From an uncultured Clostridia bacterium (GTDB lineage: Bacteria; Bacillota; Clostridia; UBA1212; UBA1255): a stretch of DNA of 64,000 nucleotides. The translations under genes and the position numbers were made by a program. The DNA lies in NCBI GenBank assembly GCA_904420095.1, contig CAJFUB010000007.1, positions 1 through 64,000 on the forward strand, read 5' to 3'. The notes below the pieces were generated by a model. That model worked only from the letters and a program-made list of their open reading frames with translations, made no database searches and was not told the DNA's origin. Of the stretch, positions 1 through 8,789 are shown piece by piece (position 1 is the first letter of the stretch; every line of letters begins with the position of its first letter).

Positions 1-45
1 GCCATGGCAAACGCCCTCCCCCCCTTGGCTTGCTCTGTCCTTCAT
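1..45 (-). CDS. Possible 5' end of a divergent gene leaving the window
   Basis: Read on the minus strand, an ATG at 45 is preceded by GGAGGGG with 6 bases between GGAGG and the ATG, and opens a frame of 15 codons to the window edge (start MKDRASQGG). The frame is too short for any family call. Support is only the good ribosome binding site and the divergent position relative to the helicase gene. It could be chance. Confidence 0.25.
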   Translation of the reverse strand, partial: MKDRASQGGEGVCHG

Positions 46-108
46 TTTACCCCTCCGGCCTCCCGCCGTCCGTCGAATTTTGACGAATCTATGTGAAATA
101 TTTTCGCG

Positions 109-137
109 TTGCATGGCTGCGGTAATTGTAATATAAT
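109..137 (+). promoter_or_regulatory. Promoter of the EndoQ-UvrD fusion gene
   Basis: TTGCAT (109-114), a 17-base spacer and a perfect TATAAT (132-137) lie 30 bases before the start codon at 167. This is a good sigma-A type promoter by sequence. Confidence 0.6.
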
Positions 138-166
138 GGGAAAAATTTTAGAACAGAGGGCGTGCC

Positions 167-3100
167 ATGTTTTTTGCAGATCTTCATATCCATTCGCGTT
201 TTTCACGGGCGACCAGCAGGGACTGCGATTTGCCGCATTTGGAGTGGTGGGCGCTCCGCAAGGGAATTCGCTTAATTGGTACGGGCGATTTTACGCATCC
301 CTTGTGGCGGGCGGAACTAAAGGAGCAGCTTGTTCCCGCAGAAGAAGGGCTGTATCGTCTGCGCGAAGAAATGCGGCTGCCCAGCATCCGTTCCGCAGAA
401 TCGCCGCGCTTTATCGTAACGGGTGAGATCAGTTCCATCTACAAGCGCGACGGAAAGACGCGAAAGGTGCATAATTTAATTCTTTTGCCCGACTTGGAGG
501 CTGCCGACGAGCTCTCCGCAAAATTAGAGGCCATCGGGAACATTCGCTCAGACGGACGGCCTATTCTGGGTGTGGACAGCCGTGATTTATTAGAGCTGAT
601 CCTGGAAACCTGTCCCGGTGCGGAATTGATTCCCGCACACATCTGGACGCCTCATTTTTCGATGTTTGGCGCATTTTCCGGATTTGACACGATAGAAGCC
701 TGCTTTGCGGATATGACGCCGCACATTCACGCCGCGGAGACGGGACTTTCATCGGATCCTCCCATGAATTGGAGGATTTCTGCCTTGGATCGTCTGACGC
801 TGATTTCCAATTCAGACGCCCATTCGCCGGCAAAGCTCGGCAGAGAAGCAAATCTGATGGATGCGGAATTTACATATTCGGGCATCGTCAATGCCATTCG
901 TACCGGAAACGGATTTTTAGGAACAATAGAATTTTTCCCAGAAGAAGGCAAATACCATCTAGACGGCCACCGCGGCTGCGGAGTGTGTTTTACACCGACA
1001 GAAACGGATCAGCAGGGCGGCATCTGCCCCGTTTGCGGAAAAAAACTTACGATCGGGGTTGCACATCGTGTAGAGGAATTGGCAGATCGGCCGGAAGGCT
1101 TTCAGCCCGATCGAGCAAAACCGTTTGAGCGCCTGACGCCGCTGCCGGAGGTGATCGCTGCGTCTACCGGCGTTTCCGCAGCGGGGAAAAAGACGCTTGC
1201 TCTCTATGAACAGCTGCTATGCACCTTGGGCCCGGAATTTACGATTCTTCGTGAGACCCCCGCCGAAGAGATCGAACGGATCGCCGGCTCTTGCGTAGCC
1301 GAGGGAATCCGCCGCCTTCGAGCAGGCCAGGCAGTCTGGAAGCCTGGATTTGACGGCGAATACGGTACCGTTTCCCTCCTGACGCCTGCGGAAATAAAAT
1401 TTTTTAGCGGTCAGCTTTCTTTGTTCGGAATGGAGCCCCCGCAGACACAGACACCGCCGAAAGATAAAACTGTACTGAAAAAGGCAAAATCCACAGAGCA
1501 AAAGCAGAAAAAATCCACAGAAATTTCAGAAAACAGCCTGAATCCAGAACAGCAGGCTGCAGTCACAGCAACGGATCGGATTGTTGCGGTCTCCGCCGGA
1601 CCGGGAACGGGCAAAACAAAAACGCTGATTAGCCGGATCGTCTATCTGATAAAAAAATGCGGCGCCGCACCGGAAGAAATCACCGCCGTGACGTTTACCA
1701 ATCAGGCAGCCGCGGAAATGCGTCGGCGCCTGGAAAAACAGCTTGGCGGCAAGCGTGCGGCGGCGCGTATGACAATCGGGACATTTCACTCCATTTGTTT
1801 AAAGCTTTTAGGAAAAGTAACCGTAATCAGCCGGGAGGAAGCCCTTACCGTTGCCGCGGACATACTTGACGCCGCCGGTATCAAGCAAAGCGCCAAAAGC
1901 TTTCTGCAGGCCGTCTCCCGCGTCAAAAATGGAGCTGATTTCAAATCTGCCGGAATAGAGGAGCCGCTGTATGCGTCATACTGCGCCAAATTGCAGGACC
2001 GAGGTCTCCTGGACTTTGATGATCTGCTTCGGGAAGCATTAAAGCTGGAAGGAATAAAAAGAAAAAATTTCACATATCTTCTGGTCGACGAATTCCAAGA
2101 CATAAATGACGTGCAATATGAGCTGGTGCGCTTTTGGGGCAAGGAGGCAAAAAGTATCTTTGTAATCGGCGATCCGGATCAATCCATTTACGGCTTCCGC
2201 GGCGCCTCGGGCCGCTGCTTCGAGCGCCTGTCAGACGATTTTCCGGATACGAAAAAGATCCGGCTGCAGGAAAATTACCGTTCCTCTCCGGAAATTCTCG
2301 GCTGCGCCCTGTCTGTAATTGCAAAAAATCCGGGCGCTCCAAGAATTCTAAGAGCGAACTGCCGCCCTGGCGTGCCCGTACGAGTGGTGCATGCGGCAGA
2401 CGACTTTTCCGAAGGCGTTTATATTGCAAAAGAAATCGGGCGGATGACCGGAGGAATCGACATGCTGGAGGCGCAGCGGCAGGAACAGGGCAGGGAACTC
2501 CGTGCGTTTTCCGACATCGCCGTACTGTGCAGGACGCATCGTCAGCTTTCTTTTATAGAAAAGTGCCTGCAGCACGACGATATCCCCTGTGTCGTCAGCG
2601 GACGGGAGGCCTTTCTGGAAACGGAAGAGGTGCGGGGCGTTTTAGCCTTTTTCTTCTCGCTGCAGCCGGAAGGCGACGGAATTGCATTGGAAACGGCGCT
2701 CAGGCTGCTTTGGAATTGTCCGCAGGAAGAAGCGGAACGAATTCGCCGCCTTTGCGTCGGCCATTTTGATGCGGATTTTCCGATATTGCAGACACTCTCG
2801 CAAGAAAACCAATTTGCATCCGCCTGGCTCCGACGTGCCCAAGAATGGATGCCGCTGCTTGAAAAGGAAAAGCCGTGGAAGCTTATCGCGCGCTGGGAAG
2901 AGCGCTACGGCGCTTCCGCCGCACTGGAGTCTCTTAAGAACACGGCTGTATTTCATTCTAATTTGCGGGATTTGCAAACGGCGCTGACGCTTGGCGAGGA
3001 AAACGATCTGCACCGCGCAGCAGGAAAAGGATGGGAGTCCGGCGCCGTTGCTCTGATGACGCTGCACGGGGCAAAGGGACTGGAATTTCCGGCGGTATTT

Positions 3101-3331
3101 ATTGCGGGAACAAATGCCGGCAGCATTCCGTTAGATTCCCCTGAAAGATTTTCTGATGAAGAGGAAGAACGCCGACTATTCTACGTGGGGCTGACGCGGG
3201 CGCGGGAGGAGCTGATTCTTACTGCGGGACGCCGCCTGTCGCCCTTTCTTCAAGATCTTCCGGAGTGCGTAATCCGGGAGGAAGCAGGAAAACGGGAAGA
3301 CCGAATCGTAGAACAGCTCCGCCTGTTCTGA
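167..3331 (+). CDS. EndoQ-like PHP endonuclease fused to UvrD-family DNA helicase
   Basis: This is a 1,054-residue two-part protein. Residues 1-400 look like endonuclease Q: a PHP metal site (D5-L-H-I-H9 near the N-terminus, HIWTPHFSMFG in the middle, SNSDAH at 214-219) and a zinc ribbon (C271, C274, C287, C290). EndoQ enzymes nick DNA 5' of deaminated bases such as uracil and hypoxanthine. A lysine-rich linker (about 425-460) leads to a superfamily 1A helicase with Walker A GPGTGKT (478-484), DEFQD (641-645), GDPDQSIYGFRGA, QENYRS and VGLTRAR (1007-1013). All helicase motifs are intact, so both halves are probably active. The inferred role is recognition of deaminated DNA coupled to unwinding for repair. 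It has its own promoter and stands alone before the vor operon. Start: ATG after a modest AGAGGG. Confidence 0.88.
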   Translation: MFFADLHIHSRFSRATSRDCDLPHLEWWALRKGIRLIGTGDFTHPLWRAELKEQLVPAEEGLYRLREEMRLPSIRSAESPRFIVTGEISSIYKRDGKTRKVHNLILLPDLEAADELSAKLEAIGNIRSDGRPILGVDSRDLLELILETCPGAELIPAHIWTPHFSMFGAFSGFDTIEACFADMTPHIHAAETGLSSDPPMNWRISALDRLTLISNSDAHSPAKLGREANLMDAEFTYSGIVNAIRTGNGFLGTIEFFPEEGKYHLDGHRGCGVCFTPTETDQQGGICPVCGKKLTIGVAHRVEELADRPEGFQPDRAKPFERLTPLPEVIAASTGVSAAGKKTLALYEQLLCTLGPEFTILRETPAEEIERIAGSCVAEGIRRLRAGQAVWKPGFDGEYGTVSLLTPAEIKFFSGQLSLFGMEPPQTQTPPKDKTVLKKAKSTEQKQKKSTEISENSLNPEQQAAVTATDRIVAVSAGPGTGKTKTLISRIVYLIKKCGAAPEEITAVTFTNQAAAEMRRRLEKQLGGKRAAARMTIGTFHSICLKLLGKVTVISREEALTVAADILDAAGIKQSAKSFLQAVSRVKNGADFKSAGIEEPLYASYCAKLQDRGLLDFDDLLREALKLEGIKRKNFTYLLVDEFQDINDVQYELVRFWGKEAKSIFVIGDPDQSIYGFRGASGRCFERLSDDFPDTKKIRLQENYRSSPEILGCALSVIAKNPGAPRILRANCRPGVPVRVVHAADDFSEGVYIAKEIGRMTGGIDMLEAQRQEQGRELRAFSDIAVLCRTHRQLSFIEKCLQHDDIPCVVSGREAFLETEEVRGVLAFFFSLQPEGDGIALETALRLLWNCPQEEAERIRRLCVGHFDADFPILQTLSQENQFASAWLRRAQEWMPLLEKEKPWKLIARWEERYGASAALESLKNTAVFHSNLRDLQTALTLGEENDLHRAAGKGWESGAVALMTLHGAKGLEFPAVFIAGTNAGSIPLDSPERFSDEEEERRLFYVGLTRAREELILTAGRRLSPFLQDLPECVIREEAGKREDRIVEQLRLF

Positions 3332-3416
3332 AAACGGACACGCCATAAATGCTTCCAATCGCGCAATCGGCCGTATTTTTTGGGAAAAAGATACAAATCT
3401 GCAAAAATTTTGTAGG

Positions 3417-3445
3417 TTTACTTTGTCGTGCAAGTATTATATAAT
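3417..3445 (+). promoter_or_regulatory. Promoter of the vor operon
   Basis: TTTACT (3417-3422), a 17-base spacer and TATAAT (3440-3445) sit in the 175-base gap before the ferredoxin subunit gene. The rest of the gap is AT-rich, and I see no terminator in it. Confidence 0.5.
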
Positions 3446-3506
3446 ATTTGAAAGCGTTTTTTGCAAAGGCTTTTATTAATTTTTCAATCGAAAGGTTTGA
3501 AGCAGT

Positions 3507-3713
3507 ATGGCAAAAGTGACATTCAGAGAGGAAAGATGTAAAGGGTGCGGCCTCTGCGTCGAAGTATGTCCCAAAAAGATCGTCGAACTGAACAAGCATC
3601 AGCTGAACTCAAAAGGCTATCATCCCGCGGGCGTGACCGATCAGGAACAATGCATCGGATGCGCGTTCTGCGCCACGATCTGTCCGGATTGCGTAATCAA
3701 GGTGGAAAAATAA
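3507..3713 (+). CDS. 2-oxoacid:ferredoxin oxidoreductase, 4Fe-4S ferredoxin (delta) subunit
   Basis: The 68-residue protein carries two 4Fe-4S motifs, CKGCGLCVEVCP and CIGCAFCATICP, each with the CxxCxxCxxxCP pattern. It is the electron-wiring subunit of the oxidoreductase encoded by the next three genes, passing electrons from the TPP centre towards soluble ferredoxin in the cytoplasm. Its length and its position at the head of the operon match the delta subunit of VOR/KOR-type enzymes. A GAAAGG ribosome binding site precedes the ATG. Confidence 0.88.
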   Translation: MAKVTFREERCKGCGLCVEVCPKKIVELNKHQLNSKGYHPAGVTDQEQCIGCAFCATICPDCVIKVEK

Positions 3714-3747
3714 GTACATACATGTTGAAGAAAGGTGGAACGGACCT

Positions 3748-4809
3748 ATGGGTGAAAAGCTGTTGATGAAGGGAAATGAAGTAATCGCAGAAGCGGCGCT
3801 GCGCGCCGGCTGCCGTCATTATTTTGGATATCCGATTACGCCTCAGACTGAGGTTGCGCACTATATGGCAAAAAAAATGGAAGAGCTCGGCGGCGCTTTC
3901 GTACAGGCGGAGAGTGAGGTTGCGGCGATCAATATGGTATACGGCGCGGCGAGCGCCGGAAAGCGTGTCATGACGTCTTCCTCCAGTCCCGGCATCAGCC
4001 TGAAGCAGGAAGGAATCTCTTATTCGGCCTGCGCGGAGCTGCCGATGGTAATTGTAGATATCGTACGCTGCGGCCCCGGACTCGGAGGCATCCTGCCGGC
4101 GCAGTGCGACTATTTTCAGATCGTGAAGGGCGGCGGACACGGAGACTATCATCTGATCGTGTTTGCGCCGTCAAGCGTACAGGAGCTGTACGAATTGGTC
4201 GTTCATGCGTTTAATGTTTCGGATCGCTACCGGAATCCGGCCGTCATACTAGGCGACGGATATCTTGGGCAGATGATGGAAGCCGTAGAGTTCAGGGAAC
4301 AGGAGCCCATTGAGAACATTGAAAAGCCCTGGGCAACGGTTGGAACCGGCATGAAACGAGAGCATAACGTCATTACATCCATTTATATCGAAGCCGACGT
4401 TCTTGAGGCGCATAACAACAAGCTGCAGGAAAAATACCGGCGGATCGAGCAAAACGAAACCATGGTCGAGGAATACAACTGTGAAGGCGCAGATGTAATC
4501 GTCGCTGCATATGGTACCGTTGCGCGCGTTGTCAAGAACGTTGTCAAGGACGCGGCAAAAGAGGGGATTCGGGTAGGACTGATCCGTCCGATTACGCTTT
4601 GGCCGTTCCCGGTAAAAAGCTTTGAAAAATATGCCGAAACGCCGAAGGGCTTTCTGACCGTGGAAATGAGCGCCGGACAGATGGTAGAAGACGTCAGACT
4701 TGCCGTAAACGGGAAAAACACCGTTGATTTTTACGGAAGAACGGGCGGAAACGTACCTGCGCAGAGCGATATTTTACAAAAAGTACGCGAAATCGCGGGA
4801 CGTCAATAA
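3748..4809 (+). CDS. vorB: 3-methyl-2-oxobutanoate (branched-chain 2-oxoacid):ferredoxin oxidoreductase, alpha subunit VorB
   Basis: The 353-residue subunit starts with the pyrimidine-binding domain signature GYPITPQTEV and then the E of QAESEVAAINMVYGAASAG that contacts thiamine. A C-terminal transketolase-like domain follows (VAAYGTVARVV). With its neighbours it catalyses oxidative decarboxylation of 2-oxoacids with CoA, giving acyl-CoA, CO2 and reduced ferredoxin. The family also includes 2-oxoglutarate enzymes (Kor), and sequence reading cannot settle the substrate. Branched-chain acids are preferred because this delta-alpha-beta-gamma order is typical of clostridial Vor. The ribosome binding site is AAAGGTGG. 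Confidence 0.85.
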   Translation: MGEKLLMKGNEVIAEAALRAGCRHYFGYPITPQTEVAHYMAKKMEELGGAFVQAESEVAAINMVYGAASAGKRVMTSSSSPGISLKQEGISYSACAELPMVIVDIVRCGPGLGGILPAQCDYFQIVKGGGHGDYHLIVFAPSSVQELYELVVHAFNVSDRYRNPAVILGDGYLGQMMEAVEFREQEPIENIEKPWATVGTGMKREHNVITSIYIEADVLEAHNNKLQEKYRRIEQNETMVEEYNCEGADVIVAAYGTVARVVKNVVKDAAKEGIRVGLIRPITLWPFPVKSFEKYAETPKGFLTVEMSAGQMVEDVRLAVNGKNTVDFYGRTGGNVPAQSDILQKVREIAGRQ

Positions 4810-4824
4810 GGAGGCGGATGCAAG

Positions 4825-5568
4825 ATGAGTATAGTTTTCGACAAACCACATGCACTGATTGACAAGCCGATGCATTATTGCCCCGGCTGTACGCACGGAA
4901 TCGTACACCGGCTGATTGCAGAGGTAATAGATGAGCTTGGCATAGAGGGAAAAACGGTAGGCGTTTCTCCGGTAGGATGTACCTACAACAACTACGAATA
5001 TTTTAACTGCGATATGGTACAGGCTGCACACGGACGCGCCCCTGCCGTCGCAACGGGACTGCGCCGTTCTCTTCCGGATAACGTCGTTTTCACTTACCAG
5101 GGCGACGGAGATCTTGCGGCGATCGGCACCGCAGAAATTGTCCATGCGGCGACAAGAGGCGAGAAAATCACTACGGTTTTCGTCAATAATGCAATATACG
5201 GAATGACGTCCGGACAGATGGCGCCTACGACGCTGGTTGGACAGGTGACGACCACAACGCCATTTGGACGGAAGCCGGAGCTTCACGGATACCCGGTCAA
5301 GGTATGTGAGCTGCTTTCGACGCTGGAGGGCGCGGCCTACATCGAACGTGTCGCCGTAAATAACGTCAAAAATATCAGAAAAGCAAAGGCGGCCATTCGG
5401 AAAGCGTTCGAACTGCAAATCGCCGGAAAGGGCTTCACGCTTGTGGAGGTTCTTTCCACATGTCCCACAAACTGGGGCATGAACCCGCTGAAGGCCCTGA
5501 AATGGCTGGAAGAAAATATGCTTCCGCATTATCCGCTGGGCGTATATAAAGACGTTTCAGCAAACTGA
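4825..5568 (+). CDS. 2-oxoacid:ferredoxin oxidoreductase, thiamine-pyrophosphate-binding beta subunit
   Basis: The 247-residue subunit binds TPP and magnesium through the GDGDLAAIGTAE...VNNAIYGMTSGQ region, with the conserved GDG and NN residues. The N-terminus carries CPGCTHGIVHRL, a hallmark of the beta chains of this family. It follows the alpha subunit by 15 bases with AAGGAGG before the ATG, so equal expression with the rest of the complex is likely. The enzyme is cytoplasmic and oxygen-sensitive in known relatives, which fits an anaerobic host. Confidence 0.88.
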   Translation: MSIVFDKPHALIDKPMHYCPGCTHGIVHRLIAEVIDELGIEGKTVGVSPVGCTYNNYEYFNCDMVQAAHGRAPAVATGLRRSLPDNVVFTYQGDGDLAAIGTAEIVHAATRGEKITTVFVNNAIYGMTSGQMAPTTLVGQVTTTTPFGRKPELHGYPVKVCELLSTLEGAAYIERVAVNNVKNIRKAKAAIRKAFELQIAGKGFTLVEVLSTCPTNWGMNPLKALKWLEENMLPHYPLGVYKDVSAN

Positions 5569-5589
5569 CGAAAGGACGGTAATAGTATT

Positions 5590-6132
5590 ATGATGCAGCA
5601 AATTATATTGGCCGGCTTCGGAGGTCAGGGAATCCTTTCGATGGGGCATTTTATTGCGCATGCCGGACTGCTGGGCGGGAAAAACGTCTCCTGGCTGCCC
5701 TCCTACGGACCGGAAAAACGCGGCGGTACTGCGAACTGCCACGTAATCGTGGGAGACGAAGAGGTCGGCTCGCCGATTATCAGTAGCGCAACGGTTCTGA
5801 TTGCCATGAATCAGCCGTCTCTGGAAAAATTTGAATCGCTGGTGGAGCCCGGCGGAATCATCATCACAGATAAAAGCCTTGTGCCGGTAAAGCCGTCGCG
5901 AAAAGACATAAAGCTGTATGAAATTCCCGCGACGGAAATGGCGTATGAGCTTGGCAATCCTACTTATGCGGGAGTCATTATTCTCGGAAAGCTGATTGCA
6001 TTAACAAATATTGTAACGAAAGAAAATTTTGAAACAGCGCTCCGGGCGATCCTGAAGCCGTCCAAGCATTTTATGATTCCCGACGAAATGAAAGCGCTGC
6101 AGCAGGGAGCAGACTATCCGTGTGAAGAATAG
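5590..6132 (+). CDS. 2-oxoacid:ferredoxin oxidoreductase, gamma subunit
   Basis: The 180-residue gamma subunit begins with the nucleotide-fold-like GFGGQGILSMG and contains YGPEKRGGTANCHV, both standard for this family. It completes a four-gene set (delta, alpha, beta, gamma), so the enzyme is predicted to be a heterotetrameric unit or a dimer of such units. GAAAGGACGG lies upstream. There are two adjacent ATG codons; the first is used here. Confidence 0.87.
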   Translation: MMQQIILAGFGGQGILSMGHFIAHAGLLGGKNVSWLPSYGPEKRGGTANCHVIVGDEEVGSPIISSATVLIAMNQPSLEKFESLVEPGGIIITDKSLVPVKPSRKDIKLYEIPATEMAYELGNPTYAGVIILGKLIALTNIVTKENFETALRAILKPSKHFMIPDEMKALQQGADYPCEE

Positions 6133-6157
6133 TTTTTTGTGAAATCGGGTGGCTTTT

Positions 6158-6721
6158 ATGATCTTCGAAAGACATAACAACTTTGAAAGATTGATTCTGA
6201 TCGGGATGCCGTGTTCCGGAAAAACCTCGATCGGAAAATATCTGGCACAGCATTACAGACTGGATTTTTACGATATGGACGAGGAAATCGTAAAAGCCGC
6301 CGGTATGTCCATCCAGGAAATTTTCGAAAAAAAAGGTGAGCCCGCATTTCGAGAGCTTGAAACCAAGACGGCGATCAGCCTGTCAGAAAAGCAGAACGCT
6401 TTGATTGCGACGGGCGGCGGGATCGTGACAAGAGAAAATAATATGCAATATTTTAAAAGGGCAGGAAGCCTGGTGGTCTTTATTCACCGGGATTTCTGCA
6501 AGCTTGCCACGACGCCCAAGCGCATCATGGATAAAAGGCCGATGCTTCAGAAAACGAGCTTTCACAAGCTTTTAAATCTTTATAAAACCAGACTTCCGCT
6601 TTACAGAAAGTACTGCGATATCGAGATTCACAATGATTCCAATAAGGACGACGCCATCCGTGAGATCACGCGCGCAATCGATCATTATTCCGTACGAGAG
6701 GAAGAACAATCGAATGAGTAA
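6158..6721 (+). CDS. aroK: Shikimate kinase
   Basis: This 187-residue P-loop kinase phosphorylates shikimate at the 3-hydroxyl in aromatic amino acid synthesis. Walker A is GMPCSGKT (residues 16-23). D41 in DMDEEI and R65 in FRELE match the shikimate-binding residues, and ATGGGIV is the glycine-rich substrate loop. A GTG at 6149 would add three residues; the ATG at 6158 is preferred because GGGTGG lies 5 bases before it. The gene follows the vor operon with no clear terminator and overlaps aroQ by 8 bases, so the two are probably cotranscribed and translationally coupled. Confidence 0.88.
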   Translation: MIFERHNNFERLILIGMPCSGKTSIGKYLAQHYRLDFYDMDEEIVKAAGMSIQEIFEKKGEPAFRELETKTAISLSEKQNALIATGGGIVTRENNMQYFKRAGSLVVFIHRDFCKLATTPKRIMDKRPMLQKTSFHKLLNLYKTRLPLYRKYCDIEIHNDSNKDDAIREITRAIDHYSVREEEQSNE

Positions 6722-7163
6722 ACTAAACTTTTTAGTGATTAACGGACCGAACTTGAATCTCCTGGGAATTCGTGAGCCGGAAATATACGGCAGAATGACG
6801 TATGCGGATCTTTGCAATTATATCGAAGAAGAGGCCAGAGGGCTGGGAATCTCCGTTTCTTTTTTTCAATCGAATCATGAAGGCGCGATAATCGACGAAA
6901 TTCATTCGGCATATGGTCAAAAGGATGGTATAATAATAAATGCAGGTGCTTTTACCCATTACAGCTATGCAATTCTGGATGCGCTGAAGGCTGTCGCTCT
7001 TCCGACTGCCGAGGTCCACATCAGCGATATCAATGCCAGAGAAGCTTTCCGCAGAAATTCCGTAATAAGGCCGGCCTGTCAGGTCTGCATAGCGGGACGC
7101 GGTTACGAAGGCTATGTCGATGCCATAAAAGAGCTTGCACAGCAGATTCTAAATCACGGATGA
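6714..7163 (+). CDS. aroQ: Type II 3-dehydroquinate dehydratase
   Basis: The 149-residue enzyme converts 3-dehydroquinate to 3-dehydroshikimate. The N-terminus NGPNLNLLGIREPEIYG holds the lid arginine R20 and catalytic Y25; FQSNHEGAIID and VHISDINAREAFRRNS supply the other active-site residues. Type II enzymes are dodecamers of about 145-150 residues, so the length is normal. The start at 6714 (MSKLNF) is chosen because the family starts here and the ATG overlaps the aroK stop; an upstream extension in frame has no family match. Confidence 0.92.
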   Translation: MSKLNFLVINGPNLNLLGIREPEIYGRMTYADLCNYIEEEARGLGISVSFFQSNHEGAIIDEIHSAYGQKDGIIINAGAFTHYSYAILDALKAVALPTAEVHISDINAREAFRRNSVIRPACQVCIAGRGYEGYVDAIKELAQQILNHG

Positions 7164-7178
7164 GGTGCGTTTTGGTTT

Positions 7179-7676
7179 ATGGGCAGTTTTATGAAAGCCG
7201 ACAGAAAGCTTGACAGCATATACGAGCTGGATCCCGTTTTTCTGAAAGCAAGAGGAATTAAGGGGATTATTTTTGATATTGACAATACGCTTGAGGAGTA
7301 TGCGGCGAAGGAGCCGGGGGAACGTTCCGTGGCTCTGATCCGAAGGCTTGGTGCGGCCGGCTTCCGAATCGGGATTCTGTCCAACGCAAGCCACAAAAGG
7401 GCGGAATCCTTTCTGAACGGATTTCCGAAAACTGACTATCCGGAAATTCTTATGGTTTCCAAGGCGGGGAAACCGCTGAAAAGCGGCTTTCTCAAGCTGG
7501 TAGGGGAAATGGGGATCCGTCCGCAGGAGGCCGTCATGGTAGGGGACCAGCTGTATACGGATATCTGGGGCGGAAATCGCTGCGGCTGTTATACGATACT
7601 GGTAAACCCCATCAACAAAAGTATTGAACCTGCGTTTGTCCGGTTCAAAAGATTGATTGAAAAACCGTTTATGTAA
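7179..7676 (+). CDS. yqeG: YqeG family HAD-IIIA phosphatase
   Basis: The 165-residue HAD phosphatase carries the nucleophile motif IIFDIDNTL (D33, D35), a serine in ILSNAS, the lysine in VSKAGKP and the acidic motif GDQLYTDIWGGNR. YqeG in Bacillus lies beside a GTPase and shikimate genes; here it lies next to aroK and aroQ, so the link to the aromatic pathway genes is kept. The physiological substrate is not firmly known; relatives act on phosphatidylglycerophosphate-like or small phosphoesters. Confidence 0.85.
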   Translation: MGSFMKADRKLDSIYELDPVFLKARGIKGIIFDIDNTLEEYAAKEPGERSVALIRRLGAAGFRIGILSNASHKRAESFLNGFPKTDYPEILMVSKAGKPLKSGFLKLVGEMGIRPQEAVMVGDQLYTDIWGGNRCGCYTILVNPINKSIEPAFVRFKRLIEKPFM

Positions 7677-7686
7677 GGAGAAACCG

Positions 7687-8766
7687 ATGCTTCACCGGAA
7701 AAGAATCGAACGGCTGAGAGAAATGATGAAAGAAAAATACATTTTCGGCGTTTATGTAACCTCGCCCGAAAATGTATTTTATTTATCGGGCTTTACCGGG
7801 TTCGGCGATGCCCGTCTGCTGATCGGAAGGACAAATGCCTGGCTGATCACGGATTCGCGCTACACGGTGCAGGCCGCAGAAGAATGTCCGGAATACACTC
7901 TGGTTACCGCGAATGCGGAAAACATCGCGACGCTGGAAGAGCTTCTGCGCAAAGAAATGATCTGCACGCTAGGCTTTGAAAACGAGCGAATTGCGTATCG
8001 AGATTACAAAGCGCTGAAAGAACGGTATGATTTCGTGCAGCTTGCGGAGCTGGACGGGTATTTTACAGAGCTTCGCGACGTCAAGGAAGAGGATGAGCTT
8101 TTTTGTATTGAAAAAGCTTGCCAAATTGCATGCCGCTCTTTGTATGAGGTGCTGGATGATATCAGACCGGGAACGGCAGAATCGGAAATTGCCGCCGAGC
8201 TGGAATACAGGATGAGAAAAAACGGCGCTTCCGGCAAATCCTTCGAGACGATTGTGGCTTCCGGAAAACGAAGTGCAATGCCGCACGGCGTGGCCTCCGA
8301 CAAAAAAATAGAAAACGGGGATGCCGTCACGATCGACTTCGGCTGTATTTATAAGCACTATTGTTCCGACATGACGCGGACGTTTTTTGTAGGGCGGCCG
8401 GATGCCGAGCTGGAGAGCATTTACCGTATTGTATATGAAGCGCAAATTGCGGCAATGGAAGGGTATCGTTTCGGAATGACCGGAGCGGAGCTGGACGCTA
8501 TTTCCCGGGAAATTATTACGGAGAAGGGATATGGACCGAATTTCGGACACAGTCTCGGCCACGGAGTGGGAATCGAAATTCACGAGGGCGCCGCAATCAG
8601 CCGGCGGAATACAAAGGCAATCCAGAAAGATACGGTATTCAGCATCGAACCGGGAATTTATGTAGAGGGCCTCGGCGGCGTCCGAATCGAGGATCTTGTC
8701 GTTGCGGGAGAAAACGGCCTTCGGATCCTGACGTCAGATTTTGACAAAAAAATGCTTGTCTTATAA
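7687..8766 (+). CDS. M24 family Xaa-Pro aminopeptidase
   Basis: The 359-residue peptidase removes N-terminal residues preceding proline. It has the creatinase-like N-domain (about 1-125) and the pita-bread catalytic domain with five metal ligands in place: D217, D228, H292, E321 and E335. The start at 7687 is chosen because TAAGGAG overlaps the yqeG stop just upstream; a longer frame exists but lacks a ribosome binding site. It is cytoplasmic, with no signal sequence. It likely recycles proline-containing peptides in an amino-acid-fermenting cell. Confidence 0.88.
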   Translation: MLHRKRIERLREMMKEKYIFGVYVTSPENVFYLSGFTGFGDARLLIGRTNAWLITDSRYTVQAAEECPEYTLVTANAENIATLEELLRKEMICTLGFENERIAYRDYKALKERYDFVQLAELDGYFTELRDVKEEDELFCIEKACQIACRSLYEVLDDIRPGTAESEIAAELEYRMRKNGASGKSFETIVASGKRSAMPHGVASDKKIENGDAVTIDFGCIYKHYCSDMTRTFFVGRPDAELESIYRIVYEAQIAAMEGYRFGMTGAELDAISREIITEKGYGPNFGHSLGHGVGIEIHEGAAISRRNTKAIQKDTVFSIEPGIYVEGLGGVRIEDLVVAGENGLRILTSDFDKKMLVL

Positions 8767-8784
8767 AGCCGGAAATGGTATAAT
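8756..8784 (+). promoter_or_regulatory. Promoter of the rpsF-ssb-rpsR operon
   Basis: TTGTCT (8756-8761), a 17-base spacer and TATAAT (8779-8784). The -35 element lies across the stop codon of the peptidase gene. The predicted transcript has a leader of about 60 bases. Confidence 0.65.
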
Positions 8785-8789
8785 CCAAA

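Noticed and set aside
6905-6950. TATAAT inside aroQ as an internal promoter
   Set aside because: No acceptable -35 element at 16-18 bases upstream; the bases encode the conserved DGIIINAG segment.
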